Assembly: GCA_964630925.1 (NCBI GenBank)
Contig: CAZVZK010000006.1
Location: 1-64,000 of the forward strand
Length of the DNA: 64,000 bases
Direction of reading: 5' to 3'
Origin: RGDT01 sp964630925
Lineage (GTDB): Bacteria > Planctomycetota > Planctomycetia > Gemmatales > Gemmataceae
In this document: positions 16,799-23,941 of the stretch, piece after piece
Numbering within the stretch: position 1 is the first letter of the stretch
Layout: each line of letters begins with the position of its first letter
Position numbers and translations under genes: made by a program
Notes under the pieces: model-generated
Told to the model about the DNA's origin: nothing
The model's database searches: none
The model's input: only the letters and a program-made list of their open reading frames with translations

Positions 16799-16811
16799 TC
16801 AGGGGTGGGGG
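16786..16811. repeat. 26-bp G-rich direct repeat, copy 2
   Basis: Exact second copy of 16581-16606. It covers the stop codon (16799) and last codons of the ASCH-DUF4326 gene, so the repeat contributes that protein's C-terminal Pro/His residues. Confidence 0.8.
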
Positions 16812-17524
16812 GAGGCCCCTGGGAGGCCCAGAAAGGGCAGTGTACAGCCGGCGTCGGCGGCGTCGGCCAGCTCGGCGAGTACCTGGGCGTGGCAGCACAT
16901 GGGGGAGGGGGAGGCGGCGTCGCCGTCGCAGCACCAGCAGCCGAGGCGCCTGCCCCGGAGGCCGGGCAGGAGGGCGAGGAGCGCCGGGCTGGCCAGGACG
17001 TGGGCCCGGTACCTGGCCAGCACCTCTTCGATGGTGCCGTCGGGGCCGGCCTTGAACGGATTGCCGAGGGGGGAGCCGGCCCTGGCGGAGGCGTGGCGGC
17101 TGAACCGCTGCGGCCTGCCGACGTAGACCACGCCGTCGGCGTCATCGGGGCTGACGTTCTTCATGTTCACCACCGCCGTCCTCTTCTTCCGCAGGATGAG
17201 GGCGTCATCGACATCCCACAGGCCGAGCTGGCCGCTGGCCGGCAGGGGGGCGGTGAGGCGGACGGGGTCGGCGAGCAGCCAACCCCACCCGCCGCCCTCG
17301 ACGGGCTCGCACCCGGTGACGCGCACCAGGCCGACGACGGCGCCCAGGACGAAGGGCCCGGCGAGGTCCGGGTATTCGGTCAGCCAGGATGGCGGCGGGC
17401 GCCGCTTGCCCGCGTGGATGGCGAGCAGCCCCCGGAACGTGGTGGGCCGGCTCCGGTACTCCACCCGCTTGAGGCCGCGGATGATGGCTTCGGCGTGGGG
17501 CTGGTGGATGGTCAGTGCCTTCAC
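16799..17524 (-). CDS. ASCH domain - DUF4326 fusion protein
   Basis: 241 residues. The N-terminal 100 form an ASCH-type (PUA-like RNA/nucleotide-binding) domain: KALTIHQPHAEAIIRGLKRV, then RSRPTTFRGLLAIHAG. Residues about 130-220 match DUF4326: VVYVGRPQRF, GSPLGNPFKAG, LRGRRLGCWCCDG and a CHAQVLAEL end carrying the conserved Cys/His cluster. GTG 17524 is preceded by GGGAGG at eight bases. Both domains occur in phages and are suspected of handling modified bases or nucleotides. The fusion suggests one protein that senses or processes a modified nucleobase. It sits next to the repressor-controlled early genes of the element. Confidence 0.85.
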   Translation of the reverse strand: MKALTIHQPHAEAIIRGLKRVEYRSRPTTFRGLLAIHAGKRRPPPSWLTEYPDLAGPFVLGAVVGLVRVTGCEPVEGGGWGWLLADPVRLTAPLPASGQLGLWDVDDALILRKKRTAVVNMKNVSPDDADGVVYVGRPQRFSRHASARAGSPLGNPFKAGPDGTIEEVLARYRAHVLASPALLALLPGLRGRRLGCWCCDGDAASPSPMCCHAQVLAELADAADAGCTLPFLGLPGASPHP

Positions 17525-17547
17525 GGTCGAGCCTCCCAGGAATGGTA

Positions 17548-17572
17548 AGGCCCCGGCACGTCGCCGGGGCCT
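17548..17572 (-). terminator. Hairpin after the small-gene operon
   Basis: Perfect 10-bp stem AGGCCCCGGC/GCCGGGGCCT with a 5-base loop, in the gap between the stop at 17595 and the GTG at 17524. No strong T tract, so it may attenuate rather than fully terminate. Confidence 0.6.
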
Positions 17573-17594
17573 CTGTGGTCGGGCGAGGTGTGGG

Positions 17595-17828
17595 TCAGCC
17601 GATGGTCAGGTCGCCGGCCTGGAAGGAGCTGACGGAGACGATGCCCCCGGCCCGCATGATCCGGCGGACGGCGGACAGCGCCACCGACTTGGAGACGCGG
17701 AAGGTCGCGCCGGAGGCGAAGACGGAGACGGTGGCGGCGCGGCGGATGAGGCCGCAGGCCACGCGCGGCCTGACGGTGCAGCCGGCGGACAGGTCGAGGG
17801 GCGTGGGGCGGATGACGTGGGTGTTCAT
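17595..17828 (-). CDS. Small hypothetical protein
   Basis: 77 residues beginning MNTHVIRPTPLDLSAGCTVR, rich in Arg, Val and Ala, with a short beta-rich pattern (ATVSVFASGATFRVSKSVAL). Its ATG overlaps the TGA of the preceding gene as ATGA (17826-17830), so the two are translationally coupled. A strong hairpin follows. It is the third gene of a leftward operon starting at the repressor-controlled promoter near 18300. No family recognised. Confidence 0.6.
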   Translation of the reverse strand: MNTHVIRPTPLDLSAGCTVRPRVACGLIRRAATVSVFASGATFRVSKSVALSAVRRIMRAGGIVSVSSFQAGDLTIG

Positions 17829-18019
17829 CAGATCCTCACCTCCGCGACGACGGAGCCACACGGCGTCTCGAAGCGCGCCCAGCGGGCGGGCGGGAGGCCC
17901 GTCTCGGCGCGGTGGGCGTTGCGCCAGCGGAGGAGGGCGGCGAGCGCCTTGGGGGTCACCGCGAGGCGGTACAGCCAGGACGGCTCACCGTCCATCACGA
18001 GGTAGAAGAGGCATGGCAT
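17828..18019 (-). CDS. Small hypothetical protein
   Basis: 63 residues, MPCLFYLVMDGEPSWLYRLA then AALLRWRNAHRAETGLPPAR, no signal or membrane helix. ATG 18019 is preferred over a longer upstream frame that would overlap the neighbouring gene and has low-complexity composition. It overlaps the downstream gene by four bases (ATGA). It is the middle gene of the leftward early operon. Function unknown. Confidence 0.6.
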   Translation of the reverse strand: MPCLFYLVMDGEPSWLYRLAVTPKALAALLRWRNAHRAETGLPPARWARFETPCGSVVAEVRI

Positions 18020-18032
18020 GGGTGTCCTCCGG

Positions 18033-18230
18033 TCAGACGGCGGGGGTGGTGTGGGGGGCCATGCCGTGCCGTATGCGGTCGGCAGCGATCTGGATGGTGA
18101 CGGCCATGCGGAGGTAGTCCGCGCGGCTGATCCCCAGATGCCTGGACATCTCGCCGGCCCGCCGCATGAGCGCCGCCATGACACTCACCCGCACCGTCCG
18201 TCCGCCCCCCGCGCATCGGTAGTTCGCCAT
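18033..18230 (-). CDS. Small ribbon-helix-helix-like protein
   Basis: 65 residues: MANYRCAGGGRTVRVSVMAA, then an amphipathic helix and GISRADYLRMAVTIQIAADR. The short strand (RTVRVSV) followed by two helices fits a ribbon-helix-helix fold, common in small transcription regulators and TA antitoxins. It is the first gene of the leftward operon, starting at 18230 about 65 bases after the predicted start of transcription from the divergent control region at 18296-18430. Assignment is by pattern only. Confidence 0.55.
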   Translation of the reverse strand: MANYRCAGGGRTVRVSVMAALMRRAGEMSRHLGISRADYLRMAVTIQIAADRIRHGMAPHTTPAV

Positions 18231-18295
18231 CGGAGTCACCTCTCGGGTGCCCCCCCAGGGCTGGCCCTGCCAGTCAGGGCCAGCCCCCAAGGGGC

Positions 18296-18430
18296 AAAGC
18301 TCTTTGTACTCTAACTTGGGTAGCAATCAAGTTAGGGTGCAAGCCTGCGCGCGGATTGTGCCACAAGTGCCACACCCCATTGGGGTTAGGTAATCAACTT
18401 GTGGTAGCAATCTAGTTGTGATACACTTCC
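18296..18430. promoter_or_regulatory. Divergent promoters with two inverted-repeat operators
   Basis: Leftward promoter (minus strand): TTGATT (18325-18330), 16 bases, TACAAA (18303-18308). Rightward: TTGTGG (18399-18404), 17 bases, TACACT (18422-18427). Operator 1 is CTAACTTG-N9-CAAGTTAG (18311-18335), overlapping the leftward -35 and spacer. Operator 2 (about 18394-18419) has matching half-sites CAACT and AGTTG around the same central GGTAGCAAT and overlaps the rightward promoter. The divergently encoded XRE protein is the obvious ligand. The region is clearly less GC-rich than its surroundings. Confidence 0.75.
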
Positions 18431-18459
18431 CCTGCCCACACCAGAGGGAGGGAGGGAGC

Positions 18460-18723
18460 ATGGGGAAGCCATTTGGGGAGCTGCTGAAGGAGCTGAGGGG
18501 GGAGGGGACGACACAGAAGGAGTTGGCGGAGAAGGCCGGCCTGTCGCTGGGGGGCATCCGGCACTATGAGCAGGGCCAGAGTGAGCCGGTCTTCTCCCAG
18601 CTACTCAGGATCGCCCGAGCGCTGGGGGTTGGTCTGGAAGCGTTTAATGAAGCCGAGCCGGCGCCGCTCAAGAAGAAGAAGGCCAAGCCGAAGCCGGTGA
18701 AGAAGCCGAAGCCGAAGAAGTGA
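18460..18723 (+). CDS. XRE-family HTH repressor
   Basis: 87 residues. Residues 1-65 form a Cro/CI-type helix-turn-helix (FGELLKELRGEGTTQKELAE, then GLSLGGIRHYEQGQSEPVFS and a third helix LLRIARALGVGLEAF). The last 22 residues are a basic Lys/Pro tail that may bind DNA non-specifically. The start ATG 18460 follows GGAGGGAGC. The upstream region holds two operator-like inverted repeats over divergent promoters, so it probably represses both its own gene and the leftward early operon, the arrangement of a lysogeny or maintenance switch. There is no peptidase domain for self-cleavage. Confidence 0.85.
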   Translation: MGKPFGELLKELRGEGTTQKELAEKAGLSLGGIRHYEQGQSEPVFSQLLRIARALGVGLEAFNEAEPAPLKKKKAKPKPVKKPKPKK

Positions 18724-18741
18724 TCGCCGCTGAGAAAGGGT

Positions 18742-18761
18742 GGGGCGCGTCCTTGCGCCCC
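18742..18761. terminator. Hairpin between convergent genes
   Basis: GGGGCGC (18742-18748) and GCGCCCC (18755-18761) with a 6-base loop, located between the convergent stops at 18723 and 18769. Likely bidirectional. Confidence 0.55.
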
Positions 18762-18768
18762 CTGCACG

Positions 18769-19098
18769 TCACGACTTCGGCACACCAGCCGGCGGGCGCT
18801 TCTGCGGCCCGGCCAGCTCGCACGCCAGCGCCCGCAGCAGCCCGCCGATCACGCCGGCGGCCACGACGGAGGGCGCGAACCCGCCCAGCCACGCGGCGAG
18901 GGCGAGCGAGGCGAGGAAGGCCACGCGGCCCGCCCAGCCATCGGGGTAGTTGCCCTGGCACGCCGCGATGACCGCGAGCGCCGCGAGGGCGGTGGTGTAG
19001 CCGTCCGACAACGAGGCGCAGGCCAGCAGCAGTTGCGCCGCCAGCGCCAGGGCCCGCCACCACCTGGGCGGGTTGCTATCTTGGGTGTAGGTCGCCAT
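18769..19098 (-). CDS. Small multi-pass membrane protein
   Basis: 109 residues with three to four hydrophobic segments (ALALAAQLLLACASL, YTTALAALAVIAACQ, VAFLASLALAAWLGG, SVVAAGVIGGLLRAL). ATG 19098 has GGAGG about eight bases upstream; the longer frame to 19299 is rejected. It is convergent with the repressor gene. Function unknown. Candidates are a holin-like, superinfection-exclusion or toxin membrane protein, but no diagnostic motif is present. Confidence 0.65.
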   Translation of the reverse strand: MATYTQDSNPPRWWRALALAAQLLLACASLSDGYTTALAALAVIAACQGNYPDGWAGRVAFLASLALAAWLGGFAPSVVAAGVIGGLLRALACELAGPQKRPPAGVPKS

Positions 19099-19657
19099 TG
19101 GCGTACCTCCGGGGCGGGGGTGGCCGGTCCTGAGAAAACTGCCACCTCGCCCCCCGTGTTGTGCCTCCCATCCATCTGACCCGCCGGGGCGGGTCAGCAA
19201 TCTCCCCGGCGGTCGAACAAGATTGCGTGTTACACGCCCAGCCTCCTCCCTCGATCCGCGGCTACCAGTCGCCCCGCCACACGGGCCGGTCAACCCCATT
19301 CAAGCAGAGGCGGCCGCCACGCCTCTTCCCGCCGCCGGCATCCTCCCACGGCACGGCCGCCGAAGGATGCCCGGTGCGGCAGCATCATGGGCTTCGCGCC
19401 CGAGGCCGAGGGGGACGGGAAGGGCGGATCTGGTTCGTCGGCGCGAAGATCTCTCGCGACGGCTGGGGGCCTGTGCGGCCTGCGGGGCTTGTATGGCCGC
19501 ATCTTGGCCGCAGTGGGCGGAAGACCGAAGCCCGCGCCCGCCTTCCGCTTGCAGCGCAATCATGGTGTCCGCGCATGTCCGTCGGCGTAAGCTTTAGTAC
19601 ACAAGTGTTCGGGTGATCACGCAATTGGCGCTGACGCCCGCACATGAGGGCCAGAGC
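19099..19657. other. Gene-free stretch upstream of the excisionase-like pair
   Basis: About 560 bases without a supported gene. Short frames on both strands are Arg/Pro/Ala-rich and lack ribosome sites. Several short inverted repeats occur (around 19480-19515, with GGCCGC units), and an ACAC-N2-GTGT dyad lies near 19600. A promoter for the gene at 19658 is expected near 19580-19640 but is not clear. Confidence 0.55.
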
Positions 19658-19981
19658 ATGGGCACGGTGTTGATGGAGAGGAAGGAGGCCCCGCATTCGG
19701 AGGGGCCGGAGCTGGTGGGCTCGCACGCGGTCGCGGCGAGGATGTCGGTCAGCGAGCGGACGCTGTGGCGTATGGTCGCCAACGGCACGTTCCCGCAGCC
19801 GGTGAGGTTCAGCCGCAAGATGGTCCGCTGGGTGAGCGCGGACGTGGGCCGCTACATCGCCTCGCTGTCGAGGCCGGTGTCGGACGGCGAGGCCCGGCTC
19901 GCCATGGAGGCGCCGGCCTCGGTGCGGCTGGCGCTGCGGGACGTGGTCGAGCAGGTCCTCGCCGAGAAGGGGGTGCGCTGA
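19658..19981 (+). CDS. AlpA/excisionase-like HTH protein
   Basis: 107 residues. The core from about residue 20 reads LVGSHAVAARMSVSERTLWR, then VANGTFPQPVRFSRKMVRWV and SADVGRYIASLS. This is the AlpA/excisionase MerR-like winged HTH, including the FPxPVRFS-like wing. ATG 19658 (GAGGG seven bases upstream) is preferred over GTG 19613. The stop overlaps the next ATG (TGATG), so the two HTH genes are coupled. AlpA-type proteins activate excision or early genes of P4-like elements, consistent with the P4-type primase further along the element. Confidence 0.8.
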   Translation: MGTVLMERKEAPHSEGPELVGSHAVAARMSVSERTLWRMVANGTFPQPVRFSRKMVRWVSADVGRYIASLSRPVSDGEARLAMEAPASVRLALRDVVEQVLAEKGVR

Positions 19982-20190
19982 TGAAGCTGACCGATGAGGA
20001 CGTGCAGGCGCGTGTGTGGCCGGAGTACCTGAAGACGGAGCAGGCGCTGGAGTACCTCCAGTGCAGCCGCTCGACGCTGTACGCGCTGCACGCGAAGGGC
20101 GTCATCAAACGGACGAAGTTCGGCGGGATCGTGCGCTGGCCCCTGCACTCGCTGCGCGCCTTCTTCCAGAAGAGGGAGCGCACCCGGTGA
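19981..20190 (+). CDS. Second excisionase-like HTH protein
   Basis: 69 residues: a short N-terminus, then EYLKTEQALEYLQCSRSTLY and ALHAKGVIKRTKFGGIVRWP, a complete HTH_17/excisionase-type domain. It overlaps the upstream AlpA-like gene by one base. A perfect 11-bp hairpin follows at 20218. A tandem pair of recombination directionality factor-like proteins is unusual. One may serve the serine recombinase and the other transcription control. Confidence 0.8.
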   Translation: MKLTDEDVQARVWPEYLKTEQALEYLQCSRSTLYALHAKGVIKRTKFGGIVRWPLHSLRAFFQKRERTR

Positions 20191-20217
20191 GAGGCAGTCG
20201 TCGGTTGCCGCAGGGCC

Positions 20218-20246
20218 GGCGGGCTTCATGTGAAGCCCGCCTTGCC
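20218..20246 (+). terminator. Terminator-like hairpin after the tandem HTH genes
   Basis: GGCGGGCTTCA (20218-20228) and TGAAGCCCGCC (20231-20241) are perfect complements with a minimal loop, followed by TTGCCC. It lies 28 bases past the stop at 20190 and isolates the next operon. Confidence 0.7.
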
Positions 20247-20394
20247 CGACCGGGAGGCCGGCGCAGCGCGGCCTCTCCACGCGAGGGCAGCGGAGTGGTC
20301 AATTGTACCCTTCCGCCCGAAGCTCTCAAGGCGGTATGATCGAGGAAAGCCGTCCTGTGTTCTGTCCCTCCCCACGGCAGCGGCGAGAAGTCCC

Positions 20395-21150
20395 ATGTCG
20401 CGAGAAGCTTACGCGCCGACAGATCCCGGTGCCTGGCGGGCACGCATGTTGGGGCTGGTCGCGTTCCCTTTTGGGCCGCAACTCCGGTCGGAGGGTGGCT
20501 GGTGGAAGGACCTAACCGGATCAGATCCGGAGGATCTGGCCCGCAGGAAGGATCGGGTCGAAGAGGCTGGCCCCCTACCATCCGGCAAGCGTCTGGCGGT
20601 GATGGCCGACCCCTCTCGTGTTCAGTGGTCGTATGAGCCGGGGCCTAGCGCGGAAGCGGTACTCCCCGACCTTGGGGGTTTCTGCCAAGAGATTGAGACT
20701 TTCCTCGAGCTGATGGCCAAGTGGCTGCCCAAGGCGCCGCCGTTGCGGCGTCTCGGCTTACTTGCTCATCTGGCCCGGCCTGTTAGCTCTCACCAGGAGG
20801 GGTACGGCTTCCTCAACTCGGTCCTCCAAACCGTCGATGTTGACCCTCGTTCAACGGACTTCCTCTACCGGGTGAATAGGTGCTCTGCCTCCTCTGCGGC
20901 TCCCGCTGTCGAGATCAATCAACTGGCGACGTGGGCAGTTGCCAAGGTGATGACCAGGGTGGCAACACTGACGGAGGAGCCGGTGGCGGACCGGGTTGTG
21001 ACCGAAGGCTATTTCGTGATCGCTGAACTCGACATCAACACCAGGCAGGGGCGCACTGAGCCGCTCCCACCGCCAGTCCTCGTTGCCCTCGTGAAAGAGC
21101 TTGGGCAGCTCGCACGGGATAGGGCTGAACGGGGCGACTTCAAGGAGTAG
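20395..21150 (+). CDS. Unknown protein, first gene of a three-gene cassette
   Basis: 251 residues, no signal peptide or membrane helix. ATG 20395 is chosen because upstream codons overlap hairpin and promoter-like DNA; a TATGAT box lies at 20335-20340. Visible features: FPFGPQLRSEGGWWKDL near the N-terminus, DPSRVQWSYEPGP, a helical middle (FCQEIETFLELMAKWL) and a C-terminal YFVIAELDINTR strand. The overall pattern of beta-strand, long helix and late D-x-N strand is weakly reminiscent of TIGR04255-type proteins, but I cannot confirm that. The next gene starts two bases after its stop, so it belongs to an operon inserted in the element's variable region. Confidence 0.72.
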   Translation: MSREAYAPTDPGAWRARMLGLVAFPFGPQLRSEGGWWKDLTGSDPEDLARRKDRVEEAGPLPSGKRLAVMADPSRVQWSYEPGPSAEAVLPDLGGFCQEIETFLELMAKWLPKAPPLRRLGLLAHLARPVSSHQEGYGFLNSVLQTVDVDPRSTDFLYRVNRCSASSAAPAVEINQLATWAVAKVMTRVATLTEEPVADRVVTEGYFVIAELDINTRQGRTEPLPPPVLVALVKELGQLARDRAERGDFKE

Positions 21151-21152
21151 CA

Positions 21153-21995
21153 ATGCCGCAAGCCCAACTGGCCCCTGGACCCAAGATGCAGGTCGGTGAC
21201 CTCTTTATCACGACCGCGCCGGGGCGTGTGATTGAGAGTTTGTCGGACACAGGCACGGCGAACTTGCCACGGGCACGCTTCAGTGTCAACGTGCAGATCG
21301 GCGCGAGTGGTGTGCCGTCGTCATTCTCCTGGTCCGTAGGCCGAGCATTGGAGGACGAACAGCGCCGCCCCATCCTCGGTTTGGATCGCCCTGCTGGGAG
21401 CAGCAGGGGGCCTGATTGGGCAGAGAGTTACCACGAGTACAGATGCAGGAAGATGATCTTCTGGGGCGGGGAGGGCCTGGATTCTGAGGAGGGGCAGTCG
21501 CCATTCGCCTGCAAGCACGGCAGTTTCTTCCGCGGGATTCCCGCCCCAGAGAGCAGGTCGTCGAAGGCTAGATTCACCTGGGAGTCGTTCCTCACCCACG
21601 TCGAGGACGGCGCATCCGGCCTGGCCGGCTTGGTGGACCTCCACTTCGACACTTCCTTCGACAGCTTCCTGCCCAGCGCGCAGGCGGCGGCAGCCCTTGG
21701 CCGGGTCGGATTCGCGGCGAGCAAGGGGGAGGATGATGCCATCGAATCGGTATACGACGAGATCCACACGCTCATCGAGGCGGGGGAGTACAAGGCGGTC
21801 AACTACTTCCTCCAGGGGTTCGACGTACCCGCCCACACTCCTGCGACCCTCCTGTCCGTCCTGACGATCACCGCCCTCTCCGAGGTGAAGGAACGCCTGA
21901 GCTCGCGGCCAGCATTCTTCCGACGGGTGAGGGAGTACCTCAAGCATAAGGAAGGGCCGCAAGAAACGGACGAACTCCTTGTCGGCTTGGGGTGA
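21153..21995 (+). CDS. Unknown protein, second gene of a three-gene cassette
   Basis: 280 residues, soluble. It has an N-terminal beta-rich half (MQVGDLFITTAPGRVIESLS, RFSVNVQIGASGVPSSFSWS) and a mixed middle with CRKMIFWGGEGLDSEE. A segment around residue 165 (LAGLVDLHFDTSFDSFLPSA) precedes a helical C-terminus (SVYDEIHTLIEAGEYKAVNY, LKHKEGPQETDELLVGLG). No known family recognised. It is separated from its neighbours by 2 and 6 bases, so it is co-translated. The C-terminal helices resemble those of small effector-association or scaffold proteins, but this is impression only. Base composition is visibly less GC-rich than the host arms. Confidence 0.72.
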   Translation: MPQAQLAPGPKMQVGDLFITTAPGRVIESLSDTGTANLPRARFSVNVQIGASGVPSSFSWSVGRALEDEQRRPILGLDRPAGSSRGPDWAESYHEYRCRKMIFWGGEGLDSEEGQSPFACKHGSFFRGIPAPESRSSKARFTWESFLTHVEDGASGLAGLVDLHFDTSFDSFLPSAQAAAALGRVGFAASKGEDDAIESVYDEIHTLIEAGEYKAVNYFLQGFDVPAHTPATLLSVLTITALSEVKERLSSRPAFFRRVREYLKHKEGPQETDELLVGLG

Positions 21996-22001
21996 CCGCC
22001 C

Positions 22002-22742
22002 ATGAACCCGGAAAACGTCTGTGATCGGCTCGCGGCCAAGGACCATCTGGGCCTCGCCGTCGCCATCACCAAGCACGGGAACAAGCACGTCGGCATCGTG
22101 TTTAACTGGCGAGAGCAAGCGTACCTCTACCACCAAGCGCTGCATCTCATCACACTGGGGGGCCGGTTCGACGATGAGGTCAAGCGGATTGGCGGGGCAA
22201 CGAAGGTTGTCAAGCTGACCTTCGCGTTGGCACGACAGAAGGCCGTCGCCGGATTCTTTGACAGCATGATGAGAAAAGGCCGCCCCTACCCCTACGCATT
22301 GAAGTACGATAAGCACGCGAGAATCCATCCGGAGCTCGGCACGCTGATTACCGAAGGGGTCGGGCTGAGTTGCGTAACTTTCGTCCTGGCGATGTTCCAG
22401 AGCAATCAACTGACCCTGATCAACGCGGCGACATGGCCCCCTGCTCGGCCGGATGATCTGGAGGAGCAGGAGGCGCTGCTGAAACTGCTCGACAAGTCGT
22501 CGGCCAACGACGCGCACAAGGAGCTTGTGCGGAAAGAAAAGGGGTGCGTGAGGGTCCGGCCGAATGAGTTGGGGGCTGTCGGCTATTTCGCCAGGATTCC
22601 GGTTGTATTCACCCAGGCGGAACCAGCGAGCATCGACCTCCTCGCAAAGATCCAAGCGATAATGCCAACCACGACGCCAGCCGACCCGCCGCCTGATCTC
22701 ACTGGCGATCCGACTTCTCCCGTCGCCAAGCCATCCGGATAA
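22002..22742 (+). CDS. Unknown protein, possible permuted papain-like hydrolase; third cassette gene
   Basis: 246 residues. The N-terminal block KHGNKHVGIVFNWREQAYLY followed by HQALHLITL gives a His in a beta-strand. A later block, TLITEGVGLSCVTFVLAMFQ, gives a Cys at the start of a hydrophobic helix. His before Cys in this setting is the order of permuted NlpC/P60-like (LRAT/YiiX) cysteine hydrolases, so a peptidase, amidase or acyltransferase activity is conceivable. The last 30 residues are a disordered Pro/Thr tail. It starts 6 bases after the preceding gene. The catalytic reading is an inference from two short motifs and needs structure prediction. Confidence 0.65.
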   Translation: MNPENVCDRLAAKDHLGLAVAITKHGNKHVGIVFNWREQAYLYHQALHLITLGGRFDDEVKRIGGATKVVKLTFALARQKAVAGFFDSMMRKGRPYPYALKYDKHARIHPELGTLITEGVGLSCVTFVLAMFQSNQLTLINAATWPPARPDDLEEQEALLKLLDKSSANDAHKELVRKEKGCVRVRPNELGAVGYFARIPVVFTQAEPASIDLLAKIQAIMPTTTPADPPPDLTGDPTSPVAKPSG

Positions 22743-22952
22743 TCCAGTCGCAGCCAAGGTGTCTATCGGCAATGTGAGCGCCGCCGTTGCCGCCGTGTAT
22801 GTACAAGTGAATCACATGCACCGCAAGACGCCTGGGGAATCGGCACGTAGCTGGCGTGGCGTATGGACGGTGTCACCACGCCGCTTCGAGGACTGCTGGT
22901 CTGGTGTACGCTCGCGACCCCGCCGGCCACGGCACGGGGCCTACGCCAGCCC

Positions 22953-22958
22953 TACAAT
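22953..22958 (+). promoter_or_regulatory. Candidate -10 box (TACAAT)
   Basis: TACAAT 27 bases upstream of ATG 22986. The -35 is not convincing. It matches the TAnAAT boxes seen before several other genes in the window. Confidence 0.3.
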
Positions 22959-22985
22959 GGCCCGCACCACACCCGGAGGCCGGTC

Positions 22986-23588
22986 ATGGATCACGAGGAA
23001 GACTACCCCGTTGAGGAGCCGAAGCGCAACATGCTGCTCCCGCTGGCCGCGTTCGGCCTCGCCCTCCTCATCCTCGGCGGGGGCGTGCTGCTCCTGATCG
23101 TGATGAACGGCGGCGGCGAGAAGCGCCCCGTCGCACGCGGGCAGAAGGACGACGGCGTGAAGAAACGCCAGGGCGAAGGCGGGAAGCGCACCGAAGATCC
23201 CGCCCCTGTCGTCCGCCTGGACGACGCCGGCAAGCGGGATGAGAAGAGGCCCGAAGAGAAGCCGGTGCGCCCGGCCGATGGCGGGAAGAAGCACCCCGCC
23301 GAGGTGCTGATGGCCGCGAAGAAAGGGGACGCCCTGGAGCTGGAGGGCGTGCTGTCCTACGGGCAGCCTGCCGACTTCGAGGCCATCTTCGGCACTGCGC
23401 CGGTCAAGTCCTACAAGGCCCTCCTCCGCGTCCGCAACCTCGTTGGCATCGTTCACTTCAAGGAAGGTGAGCCGAACCCGGCCACATTCAACCGCGAGCG
23501 GGTCATCGTCCGGGGCACGTTCCGCTTCCTCGCCGCCGACAACTTCGCGATGGATGACTGCACCGTCCGCCTCGCCTCACCGAAGTGA
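22986..23588 (+). CDS. Membrane-anchored protein with possible OB-fold (tRNA_anti-like) domain
   Basis: 200 residues: a short acidic N-terminus, one transmembrane helix (LLPLAAFGLALLILGGGVLL) at about 17-40 and a 70-residue charged linker rich in Lys, Asp and Glu. The C-terminal domain (LMAAKKGDALELEGVLSYGQ ... RVIVRGTFRF ... MDDCTVRL) has the strand pattern of tRNA_anti-like OB folds in planctomycete membrane proteins. GGAGG lies seven bases upstream of ATG 22986. It is convergent with the frameshifted gene at 23605, with only 16 bases between the stops. Role unknown. Confidence 0.7.
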   Translation: MDHEEDYPVEEPKRNMLLPLAAFGLALLILGGGVLLLIVMNGGGEKRPVARGQKDDGVKKRQGEGGKRTEDPAPVVRLDDAGKRDEKRPEEKPVRPADGGKKHPAEVLMAAKKGDALELEGVLSYGQPADFEAIFGTAPVKSYKALLRVRNLVGIVHFKEGEPNPATFNRERVIVRGTFRFLAADNFAMDDCTVRLASPK

Positions 23589-23604
23589 GCGCGGCCAGTT
23601 GGCC

Positions 23605-23938
23605 CTATCGCAGTTCGAGCCGCGCATCCTTCGGGTGGTGCGGGTGGTAGCCGTTCGCGTACCGCCACTCCATCATCTCGACCTTGCGCGGCGTGCCCGG
23701 CAGGGCGTCCGTCGGCTCCAGGGCGGCACGCCGCTTGCGGGGGGGGGGGGGCGTACTTCGGGGCGAACCGCGTGTCCTTGGGGAACCTGTCGCGCGTGCC
23801 CCTCGTGCGGAAGCAGCGCCAGCAGAGGCCGCGCCGGCAGTCGCCGGGCAGGTCGTTACAGTGCTTGCACAGGCCGGCGGCCCGCCGCGCCTGGAACGAG
23901 CGCTGCTCGCAGATGCGTCCGAACGGCACTCCGGGCAT
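23605..23938 (-). pseudogene. Cys-rich small protein interrupted at a 13-G homopolymer
   Basis: The frame from ATG 23938 encodes a Cys-rich N-terminus (CEQRSF..., CKHCNDLPGDCRRGLCWRCF) like a zinc-binding domain. It then meets 13 consecutive G on the plus strand (23739-23751), and after the run the frame is wrong. If the run were 12, translation would continue in a coding-like frame (RKRRAALEPTDALPGTPRKV, then EMMEWRYANGYHPHHPKDAR) to a stop at 23605, giving 110 residues and no overlap with the convergent gene. The apparent lesion is therefore either an assembly error or a slipped-strand (phase-variable) switch. It is translated just after the gene ending at 23942. Confidence 0.7.
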
Positions 23939-23941
23939 GGA

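Noticed and set aside
16489..17055. G-rich plus-strand open frame
   Set aside because: Gly/Arg/Trp-rich product of G-run DNA, overlapping the antisense ASCH-DUF4326 gene.
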